Part shown: piece by piece, positions 23,504 through 30,674 of the stretch
Numbering within the stretch: the first letter of the stretch is position 1
Layout of the letters: each line of letters opens with the position of its first letter
Made by a program: the position numbers and the translations under genes
Notes under the pieces: generated by a model
Seen by the model: the letters and a program-made list of their open reading frames with translations, nothing else
What the model was told of the DNA's origin: nothing
Database searches by the model: none
Assembly: GCF_020742175.1 (NCBI RefSeq)
Contig: NZ_DYXM01000145.1
Location: 1 to 33,633 of the forward strand
DNA: 33,633 nt
Reading direction: 5' to 3'
Source of the DNA: Dietzia timorensis
GTDB taxonomy: Bacteria > Actinomycetota > Actinomycetes > Mycobacteriales > Mycobacteriaceae

Positions 23504-26500
23504 GTGTATCTCAAAAGTCTGACGCTCAAGGGCTTCAAGTCCTTTGCGTCGCCGACGACTTTGAGGTTCGAGCCGGGAATCTGCGCGGTCGTCGGGCCGA
23601 ACGGTTCCGGCAAGTCCAATGTCGTCGACGCCCTGACCTGGGTCATGGGCGAACAGGGTGCAAAGACCCTGCGCGGCGGAAAAATGCAGGACGTGATCTT
23701 CGCCGGCACGACCGGCAAGTCCGCGTTGGGTCGCGCCGAGGTGACGCTGACCATCGACAACGCCGATGGCGCCCTGCCCATCGACTACGCCGAAGTGTCG
23801 GTGACCCGGCGGATGTTCCGCGATGGTGCGGGCGAGTACGAGATCAACGGCAACCGCGCTCGGCTCATGGACGTCCAGGAGCTGCTGTCCGATTCGGGTA
23901 TCGGCCGTGAAATGCACGTCATCGTCGGCCAGGGCAAACTTTCGGAGATTCTCGAATCCAGGCCCGAGGAACGACGCGCCTTCATCGAAGAAGCCGCCGG
24001 AATCCTCAAGCACCGCCGCAGGAAAGAAAAGGCCCAGCGCAAACTGGCGGGCATGCAGGGCAATCTGGACCGTCTGCAGGACCTCACCAAGGAACTGCGA
24101 CGGCAGCTGGGGCCTCTCGCGCGCCAGGCCGAGGTCGCCCGGCGTGCGCAAACCGTACAGGCGGACTTACGAGACGCGACCTTCCGGATTGCTGCCGACG
24201 ACCTCGAGCGCCGCCGCACAGAACTGTCGGACGTCGATACCGCACGTGCGGACCTGACTCGGCAGCTCGCCGAGGCGACCGACGCCCGCGACGAACTAGC
24301 ACGCTCGGTGGACGCGCTGAGCGCCCGTGTTGACGAACTATCCCCGCGGGCGGACCAGGCACAGCAACGGTGGTTCGCACTGAGCGCTCTGGGGGAGCGC
24401 TCCCGGGCGACCCAGCGGATCGCCGCGGACCGTGTGCGTAGCCTTACCTCTGCGCCGCCCACGCACACCGGACCCGACCCCGAGGAAATCGAGCGGCAGG
24501 CCGAGGAGGCCGCGGCGAAGGAAACCGAACAGGCCGAAGCCGTGGACAAGGCGAAGTCGGCCCTCGACGCGGCGACGCGTGCGCTTGCCGAGAGGGAAAA
24601 GGTGGCGCAAGACCTCGAGGCCGAACACCTACGTCAAGTCCGTGCGATCGCCGATCGTCGCGAAGGTCTCGCCCGCCTCGCCGGTAAGGCCGAGGCAGTT
24701 GCCTCGCGTATCGAGACTCTCAATGAGCAGATCGACAAACACACCACCGACCTCGGTGCCGCGCACGAGGCGGTCTCCAGCGCGGACGACGAGGTCGCGG
24801 TCGCAGAATCTCGCATCATCGACCACGGCGAAGGCGAAGAAGACCTCAACGCCACGCTCGATGAGGCCGAGCGTGCCTACGATTCCGCTGCGTTGCGCGT
24901 GACGGAACTGCGCGAGATGCAAAACGATGCGGGCAAGACGATGGCCGGGCTCGACGCGCGCATCGACACGCTGCGCTCCTCGCTGGGCGCGGGCGATGGC
25001 TCCGAATGGTTGGCGAAGCATCTCGGCGACAAATGGACGGGAACTCTCGCCGAACACATCACCATCGATTCCGGGGCCGAGAAGGCGATGGGCGTTGTGC
25101 TCGGGCAATTCGCCGACGCCGGCGTCACTGTGGAGGGAATCGACCTGTCCGAGGCGCTGTCGGCGCTGGGGAAGGACAACGGCGGACGCGCGACCCTGAT
25201 CGCGGAGAAGCCGGGCGAGCGGACGTGGCATCTCGAGGCCGATCTCGTGCCAGGCGCGCGTTGGGCGATCGACGCCATCGCTGCGCCCGCGGAACTGCAG
25301 GGCGTCCTTGCGAGCGTGCTCGCCGACGTCGTCCTCGTTTCGGATGTGGAAGCCGCACACCAGCAGGTCGCGGGGGACCGGCGACTGCGCGCGGTGACGC
25401 AGGACGGCGAAATCGTCGGACCCGGCTGGATGGTCGGCGGCGGGAACGCGGGTAGGTCAGGGGTGGAGATCGCCGCTGCGATCGATGCCGCGGAAACCGA
25501 GCGCGCCACGGCGAAGAAGAAGGCCGAAAAGGCCGGCGCGACGCTGTCCGGTGCCGAAGCAACGCTCGCCGATGCCACGGCGGCGCTCGAATCGGCACGC
25601 GCGGCGATGACGGAATCCGATCAGCGCATCGAGGGCCTTTATAAGGAGATGGCGCGGCTGGGCGTCGCGCGTCGCCGAGCCGAGCACGAAGCACGCCGAA
25701 TCGAGCAGACCCGCGGCAGCGCACGCGACAAGCTCGAGGCCGCCTACGCCGAGCAGGTCGAGCTGCGCCAGCGCATCGCCGCCGCGGACGGCGACGAACC
25801 CGAGGAAAAGGCCAACGACGGCGACGACGACCGAAGGTCCAAGGCGCAGGAGGCCGTCGGCGAGGCCCGCGGGGTCGAGACGGAGGCGCGGCTCGCGCTG
25901 CGAACCGCAGAAGAACGCATGCAGTCCGGGCGCGGGAGGTCTGCGTCGCTTCGCCGAGCCGCGAACGCCGAGCGAGAATCCCGAGCCCGCGCTGCACGCG
26001 CCGCCGCCGCACGAAAGCGCGGAGCCGAAGTCGCCGAGACCGTCACCGAGCTCGGAGGGAAACTCGCCGAACGGCTCGATTCTGTGACGTCGGACGCCGC
26101 AACTTTCCGGGACCGCATCGTCGCCGCCCGCGACGCGACCGCAGCTCAGCTCGCCGCGAAACGCAAAGACCTAGGCGACGCGGACGCCGTCGTCAACAAG
26201 CTGGCGGACAGCGCACACCGCGACGAGGTCGCCAGGGCGCAACTCGAGGTCAAGGTGCAAGAGCTCGAGCAGGGCGTGCTCGAACGGTTGGGGATCGAGC
26301 CCGAGGCGCTTCTGGCCGAGTACGGTCCGGAGATCGAAATCCCGCCGAGCCCGCTGGAGATCAGCGAATACGAGGAGGCCCGCGAGCGCGGCGAGGACGT
26401 CACCCGCCCGCAGGGGATGCCGTACGTCCGCTCGGAGCAGGAGGCCCGCCGCAAGCGCGCAGAGAAAGATCTCGCGACCTTGGGCAAGGTCAACCCGCTC

Positions 26501-27085
26501 GCGCTCGAGGAGTACGCCGCGCTCGAGGAGCGGCACTCGTTCCTGGCCGCGCAGCTCGACGATGTGAAGAAGGCGCGAAACGATCTCGAGGGCGTGATCG
26601 ACGACGTCGACGCACGCATCGAACAGATTTTCACCGAGGCCTATTTCGATGTCGAGCGCGAATTCGAGCAGGTCTTCCAGGTACTTTTCCCCGGCGGCGA
26701 GGGCCGACTCGTTCTGACCGATCCGGACGACATGCTCGCCACGGGGATTGACGTCGAGGCGCGACCGCCCGGTAAGAAGGTCAAGCGTCTATCGCTCCTG
26801 TCGGGCGGTGAGAAGTCGCTGACTGCGGTCGCGATGCTCGTCGCGATCTTCAAGGCCCGCCCGTCGCCGTTCTACGTGATGGACGAGGTCGAGGCCGCTC
26901 TCGACGACACCAACTTGCGTCGGCTGATCAGCCTGTTCGAGCAGCTGCGCGAAACCAGCCAGCTCGTCGTCATCACACACCAGAAGCCGACGATGGACGT
27001 CGCCGACGTGCTCTACGGCGTGTCGATGCAGGGCGATGGCATCTCGAAGGTGATCTCCCAGCGGATGACCAGCCTGCGCTCGTAG
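23504..27085 (+). CDS. smc: Chromosome segregation protein SMC
   Basis: Predicted 1193 aa, full length. SMC forms the condensin ring with ScpA/ScpB (not in this window). The N-terminal head has FKSFASPTTLRF and Walker A VGPNGSGKSNVVDALTWVMGEQ (about 30-51). Long coiled coils flank a hinge at roughly 500-670 (LAEHITIDSGAEKAMGVVLGQFADAGVTV... through GPGWMVGGGNAG). The C-terminal head has the signature LSGGEKSLTAVAM (about 1100) and Walker B FYVMDEVEAALDD (about 1125). Start GTG at 23504 is 8 nt after TAGGAT. A charged insertion (DEPEEKANDGDDDRRSK) lies in the second coiled coil. ftsY follows after 29 nt. Confidence 0.97.
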   Translation: MYLKSLTLKGFKSFASPTTLRFEPGICAVVGPNGSGKSNVVDALTWVMGEQGAKTLRGGKMQDVIFAGTTGKSALGRAEVTLTIDNADGALPIDYAEVSVTRRMFRDGAGEYEINGNRARLMDVQELLSDSGIGREMHVIVGQGKLSEILESRPEERRAFIEEAAGILKHRRRKEKAQRKLAGMQGNLDRLQDLTKELRRQLGPLARQAEVARRAQTVQADLRDATFRIAADDLERRRTELSDVDTARADLTRQLAEATDARDELARSVDALSARVDELSPRADQAQQRWFALSALGERSRATQRIAADRVRSLTSAPPTHTGPDPEEIERQAEEAAAKETEQAEAVDKAKSALDAATRALAEREKVAQDLEAEHLRQVRAIADRREGLARLAGKAEAVASRIETLNEQIDKHTTDLGAAHEAVSSADDEVAVAESRIIDHGEGEEDLNATLDEAERAYDSAALRVTELREMQNDAGKTMAGLDARIDTLRSSLGAGDGSEWLAKHLGDKWTGTLAEHITIDSGAEKAMGVVLGQFADAGVTVEGIDLSEALSALGKDNGGRATLIAEKPGERTWHLEADLVPGARWAIDAIAAPAELQGVLASVLADVVLVSDVEAAHQQVAGDRRLRAVTQDGEIVGPGWMVGGGNAGRSGVEIAAAIDAAETERATAKKKAEKAGATLSGAEATLADATAALESARAAMTESDQRIEGLYKEMARLGVARRRAEHEARRIEQTRGSARDKLEAAYAEQVELRQRIAAADGDEPEEKANDGDDDRRSKAQEAVGEARGVETEARLALRTAEERMQSGRGRSASLRRAANAERESRARAARAAAARKRGAEVAETVTELGGKLAERLDSVTSDAATFRDRIVAARDATAAQLAAKRKDLGDADAVVNKLADSAHRDEVARAQLEVKVQELEQGVLERLGIEPEALLAEYGPEIEIPPSPLEISEYEEARERGEDVTRPQGMPYVRSEQEARRKRAEKDLATLGKVNPLALEEYAALEERHSFLAAQLDDVKKARNDLEGVIDDVDARIEQIFTEAYFDVEREFEQVFQVLFPGGEGRLVLTDPDDMLATGIDVEARPPGKKVKRLSLLSGGEKSLTAVAMLVAIFKARPSPFYVMDEVEAALDDTNLRRLISLFEQLRETSQLVVITHQKPTMDVADVLYGVSMQGDGISKVISQRMTSLRS

Positions 27086-27101
27086 CCGCCCGCGGATCTG
27101 A

Positions 27102-27107
27102 CACACT
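27102..27107 (+). promoter_or_regulatory. Weak -10-like CACACT before ftsY
   Basis: CACACT stands 7 nt before the ftsY GTG. It matches the leaderless spacing but deviates from TANNNT at the first base. The 29-nt gap from smc also allows readthrough. Confidence 0.25.
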
Positions 27108-27114
27108 GGGCACC

Positions 27115-28665
27115 GTGAATACCACTGCCTGGATTATTGTCGCCGTCGTAGTCATCGTCCTTCTGGCGATCCTCGCGATCGCCATCGGCCTGTGGCGGCG
27201 CTCGCAGAACAAGATCTCCTTCACCTCCGGCACCGAGACCGAAGAGCCCAAGGAGATCACCCAGCAGGAGCGCTCGGGCAACTATCAGGCCGGCACCGGC
27301 TTTTCCTTCGCCCCGGCGGAGAAGGAAAAGGAGAAGGTCCGCCGCGACGAGCCGACGTCGAAGGCTAGCCCGCCTGCGCCTGCGCCGGAAAAGACCGAAA
27401 CACCTAAGCCTGACGGCGGAGCCACCGATTCGCAGGCCCCCACGGACCCGAGCGCGAAGGGACGCGCGGCAACGACCGCCGCGGCCACCGGAGCGGGCGC
27501 TGCGGCGGCAGCCGGGGCGGCAGCAGCCGCCGACGCGTCGGAGGACACCGACGGCGAGGCCGATACCTCGGCCGCAGACACCACTACCACCACGGAGCCG
27601 GTGACAGCGCAGGCAGCAGAAGAGCAGCCCTCAGCGGATGAAGCACCGGCCGGCCAGGCCACAGAGGTTGCCGGCGATGCCCCGGCCACGACGCACCCCG
27701 ACACCGTCGCCGTTCCCGCACCGGCAGAACCGACCGAGGAGATCGCCCCGACCGACGGGCGCATGCACCGGCTTCGCGGGCGCCTTTCGCGCTCGAACAA
27801 CACCGTCGGCAAGAGCCTGCTCGGGTTGCTCGGCGCCGGCGACCTCGACGAAGAGGCGTGGGAGGAGATCGAGGACACACTGATCATGGCCGACCTCGGC
27901 AGCGAGACGACCATGCGCATCGTCGATCGCCTCCGCTCGGAGATCGCCTCCAAGCAAGTGCGTACGGAAGCCGATGTGCGCGCTCTCTTGCGTCAGGCGC
28001 TCATCGATAATCTCCATCCCGAGTTCGATCGCTCGGTTCGCGCCCTTCCGGGCGACGGCAAGCCCGCCGTCATCCTCGTGGTTGGTGTCAACGGAACGGG
28101 TAAGACGACGACCACAGGCAAGCTCGCGCGCGTGCTCGTTGCCGACGGACGCACGATCTTGCTCGGCGCCGCCGACACCTTCCGCGCGGCGGCCGCCGAT
28201 CAGCTGCAGACCTGGGGTGAGCGCGTCGGCGCGGAAACCGTCCGCGGCAAGGAAGCCGCCGATCCCGCGGCCGTGGCATTTGACGCCGTTTCGCGCGGCA
28301 TCGAATCCGAGGTGGACGCCGTGCTCGTCGATACCGCCGGCCGCCTGCACACGAAGGTCGGGCTCATGGACCAACTCGGCAAGGTCAAGCGCGTGGTGGA
28401 AAAGCGCACCAACGTCGACGAGGTGCTCCTCGTCATCGACGCGACGACCGGGCAGAACGGGCTGCAGCAGGCGCGTGTGTTCCGGGACGTCGTGGACATC
28501 ACCGGCGTCGTGCTCACCAAACTCGACGGCACCGCGAAGGGCGGCATCGTATTCCAGGTCCAGCACGAGCTCGATGTACCGGTCAAGCTCGTCGGGCTCG
28601 GGGAGGGCGCTGATGATCTCGCGCCGTTCGTTCCCGAGGCCTTCGTCGACGCGCTCCTCGCGTAG
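27115..28665 (+). CDS. ftsY: Signal recognition particle receptor FtsY, membrane-anchored
   Basis: Predicted 516 aa. A single N-terminal transmembrane helix (WIIVAVVVIVLLAILAIAIGLW, residues 5-26) anchors it. A low-complexity Ala/Pro/Glu/Thr linker of about 180 residues follows, then the NG GTPase domain from about residue 215. G1 is GVNGTGKTTTTGKL (about 325), with DTFRAAAADQL, VDTAGRLHTK and TKLDGTAKGG as the further G elements. It receives SRP-ribosome complexes through FtsY-Ffh GTPase pairing. The linker contains an Ala-rich tract (around residues 115-145) that probably varies in length between strains. A weak -10-like CACACT is 7 nt before the GTG. Its partner ffh is at the right edge. 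Confidence 0.96.
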   Translation: MNTTAWIIVAVVVIVLLAILAIAIGLWRRSQNKISFTSGTETEEPKEITQQERSGNYQAGTGFSFAPAEKEKEKVRRDEPTSKASPPAPAPEKTETPKPDGGATDSQAPTDPSAKGRAATTAAATGAGAAAAAGAAAAADASEDTDGEADTSAADTTTTTEPVTAQAAEEQPSADEAPAGQATEVAGDAPATTHPDTVAVPAPAEPTEEIAPTDGRMHRLRGRLSRSNNTVGKSLLGLLGAGDLDEEAWEEIEDTLIMADLGSETTMRIVDRLRSEIASKQVRTEADVRALLRQALIDNLHPEFDRSVRALPGDGKPAVILVVGVNGTGKTTTTGKLARVLVADGRTILLGAADTFRAAAADQLQTWGERVGAETVRGKEAADPAAVAFDAVSRGIESEVDAVLVDTAGRLHTKVGLMDQLGKVKRVVEKRTNVDEVLLVIDATTGQNGLQQARVFRDVVDITGVVLTKLDGTAKGGIVFQVQHELDVPVKLVGLGEGADDLAPFVPEAFVDALLA

Positions 28666-28687
28666 CCGCCATACCGTCACGGCCGCT

Positions 28688-28735
28688 GTAACCGAGCCGT
28701 AACACCGGGAACGCAGCCGTTCACGGCACGGTTAC
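28688..28735. promoter_or_regulatory. Pair of facing GlnR-type boxes upstream of amtB
   Basis: GTAACCGAGCCGTAAC (28688-28703) fits the GTnAC-n6-GnAAC pattern of actinobacterial GlnR sites. GTTCACGGCACGGTTAC (28719-28735) is the same type on the opposite strand. Together they make an inverted repeat of 13-nt arms with one mismatch, separated by 22 nt. GlnR is the known regulator of amtB-glnB-glnD in mycobacteria, so nitrogen-limited activation is expected. The exact promoter hexamers are unclear. Confidence 0.7.
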
Positions 28736-28774
28736 AACAGACGCGAAGAACGGAAACATCGGCACGGAATTCTC

Positions 28775-28825
28775 TAAGTCAACGGACAGCAAAGCAGCGA
28801 TGGAAGCTTTGCGCCGGTTGACTTA
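28775..28825 (+). promoter_or_regulatory. Two-part hairpin in the amtB leader
   Basis: TAAGTCAAC (28775-28783) pairs with GTTGACTTA (28817-28825). Inside it GCAAAGC (28789-28795) pairs with GCTTTGC (28806-28812) around a 10-nt loop, with an internal bulge of 5 and 4 nt. The structure ends 1 nt before the GAGGAGGG ribosome site of amtB. No T-run follows, so it is not an intrinsic terminator. A leader RNA control element or a protein-binding dyad are both possible. Confidence 0.5.
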
Positions 28826-28843
28826 CGAGGAGGGAACGATCCC

Positions 28844-30184
28844 GTGAATTCCGTGATTTTGGCGCAAGAGGCGCCCACATTCAGCGCAGGTGATTCTGCC
28901 TGGATGCTCATGGCCGCGTCGCTGGTATTGCTCATGACCCCGGGCCTGGCATTATTCTACGGCGGCATGTCCCGCCAAAAGTCCGTGCTCAACATGATGA
29001 TGATGTCGTTCGGCTCGATGGGCGTCATCGCCATCGTCTACATCCTCTGGGGATGGTCGATGTCCTACGGCACCCAGTCGATCGCCGGGATTTTCGCCAA
29101 TCCCTTCGAGCAGTTCGGGCTCGCCGGAGTCATCGGCGACGCCGACGGCTGGGTTGCCGGGGCCACCGGCACCTACCCACAGGTCATCGACGTCGGATTC
29201 CAGGTGACTTTCGCGATCATCACTTGCGCGCTTATCTCAGGCGCCATCGCCGAGCGCACCAAGTTCGGCACCTGGCTCGCCTTCACCGGGCTGTGGGTCA
29301 CTCTGTGCTACTTCCCATTGGCGCACATGGTGTGGGGAGGCGGGCTGCTCGGCGACGGGGAGACCGGATTCGCTTCGTGGATCTTCGGCTCTACAGATGG
29401 TGAGGCGAACATCGCACCCGTCGACTTCGCCGGAGGCACCGTTGTCCACATCAACGCCGGCATGGCCGGCCTCGTACTCGCGATTCTCATCGGCAAGCGT
29501 CTCGGATTCGGGAAGACCGCATTCCGCCCACACAACCTCCCGTTCGTGATGCTCGGCGCGGCGCTACTGTGGTTCGGCTGGTTCGGGTTCAACGCGGGCT
29601 CGGCATTCGCCGCCGACGGCGCCGCCGGCCTCGCTTGGGTCAATACCACCGCAGCCACCGCCGCCGCGATGCTCGGCTGGCTCGCCACCGAACGTCTACG
29701 CGACGGACACGCGACCTCCCTCGGCGCTGCCTCCGGCATCGTCGCCGGGCTCGTCGCCATCACCCCGGCCGCCGGATCGGTCCACCCGCTTGGCGCCATC
29801 GCGATCGGCGCCATCGCCGGAGCCCTGGCAGCGCTCGCGATCAGCATGAAGAACCGTTTCGGCTACGACGACGCGCTCGATGTCGTCGGCGTCCACCTCG
29901 TCGCCGGCCTCTGGGGCACCATCGCCATCGGGCTCTTCGCCACCGGCACCTTCGGCACAGCCCCGGGCCTGTTCTTTGGCGGCGACGGCTGGAAGCTGCT
30001 CGTCGTGCAGATCGTCATCGCACTGGTTGCGCTCGTCTTCACCGCGATCATGACCACCGTCTGCTTCTACGTCCTCAAGCCTCTCGGCTGGAGGATCGAC
30101 GAAGCCGCCGAATCCACAGGTATTGACGGTGCGGAGCACGCCGAAACCGCGTACGAAAGTCAAACCCAGGCGCTGCGCGGATAG
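28844..30184 (+). CDS. amtB: Ammonium transporter
   Basis: Predicted 446 aa with an 11-TM Amt fold in the cytoplasmic membrane. The first segment TPGLALFYGGMSRQKSVLNMMMMS is the Amt signature. The twin conducting histidines are at about residues 202 (TVVHINAGMAGL) and 351 (VVGVHLVAGLWGT). A short extracytoplasmic N-terminus (VILAQEAPTFSAGD) may include a signal sequence. GAGGAGGG sits 9 nt before the GTG. glnB and glnD follow on the same strand, the classic nitrogen-control operon: GlnB/GlnK plugs the channel when nitrogen is sufficient. The 178-nt leader carries GlnR-like boxes and a large hairpin, listed separately. Confidence 0.96.
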   Translation: MNSVILAQEAPTFSAGDSAWMLMAASLVLLMTPGLALFYGGMSRQKSVLNMMMMSFGSMGVIAIVYILWGWSMSYGTQSIAGIFANPFEQFGLAGVIGDADGWVAGATGTYPQVIDVGFQVTFAIITCALISGAIAERTKFGTWLAFTGLWVTLCYFPLAHMVWGGGLLGDGETGFASWIFGSTDGEANIAPVDFAGGTVVHINAGMAGLVLAILIGKRLGFGKTAFRPHNLPFVMLGAALLWFGWFGFNAGSAFAADGAAGLAWVNTTAATAAAMLGWLATERLRDGHATSLGAASGIVAGLVAITPAAGSVHPLGAIAIGAIAGALAALAISMKNRFGYDDALDVVGVHLVAGLWGTIAIGLFATGTFGTAPGLFFGGDGWKLLVVQIVIALVALVFTAIMTTVCFYVLKPLGWRIDEAAESTGIDGAEHAETAYESQTQALRG

Positions 30185-30221
30185 TTCCGCCCACGAGACC
30201 TCGCTGAAAGGAAACGAAAAA

Positions 30222-30560
30222 ATGAAGCTGGTCACAGCCATCATCAAGCCGTTCACGTTGGACGACGTCAAAGAAGCCCTCGAACAGCAGGGAATCTACG
30301 GAATCACCGTGTCGGAGGTCCAGGGCTTCGGTCGCCAGAAAGGCCACACGGAGGTCTACCGCGGCGCCGAGTACACCGTCGACTTCGTGCCCAAGCTCAA
30401 GGCCGAGATCGCGGTGGGCGACGAAGACGTCGACGGCGTCGTGCGTGCCATTGTCGACGCGGCCCGCACGGGCAAGATCGGCGACGGCAAGGTATGGGTC
30501 ACGCCGATCGACACCATCGTCCGCGTCCGCACCGGCGAGACCGACGGCGACGCCGTATAG
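30222..30560 (+). CDS. glnB: PII nitrogen regulatory protein (GlnB/GlnK)
   Basis: Predicted 112 aa, the standard PII length. PII trimers sense ATP/ADP and 2-oxoglutarate and regulate AmtB and other partners. N-terminal MKLVTAIIKPFTLDDVKEAL, the T-loop HTEVYRGAEYTVDF with Tyr51 (the nucleotidylation site) and the C-terminal GKIGDGKVWV signature are all intact. In related actinobacteria Tyr51 is adenylylated by GlnD, encoded next door. The start ATG follows AAAGGAAAC, and 37 nt separate it from the amtB stop. Confidence 0.96.
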   Translation: MKLVTAIIKPFTLDDVKEALEQQGIYGITVSEVQGFGRQKGHTEVYRGAEYTVDFVPKLKAEIAVGDEDVDGVVRAIVDAARTGKIGDGKVWVTPIDTIVRVRTGETDGDAV

Positions 30561-30597
30561 CCGCCAAGGACGCCGCAGCATCGGTCCCAAATTAAGT

Positions 30598-30628
30598 GGT
30601 GCGGTGGCAATCAAGCCGCCGCCGCACC
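30598..30628 (+). promoter_or_regulatory. Hairpin in the glnB-glnD gap
   Basis: GGTGCGG (30598-30604) pairs with CCGCACC (30622-30628), with further GGC/GCC pairing inside. It lies in the 114-nt gap between glnB and glnD. No T-run follows. It could reduce readthrough or protect the glnB message so that more PII than GlnD is made. Confidence 0.35.
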
Positions 30629-30674
30629 TCTCGGTCCGCCCGCCGAAAATGAATGAGGAATCGGGGAACTCCAC

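Noticed and set aside
27470..27560. GCN-rich tract in ftsY, considered as a tandem repeat or frameshift site
   Set aside because: Codons vary and the frame runs through cleanly into the GTPase domain, so it is an Ala-rich linker.
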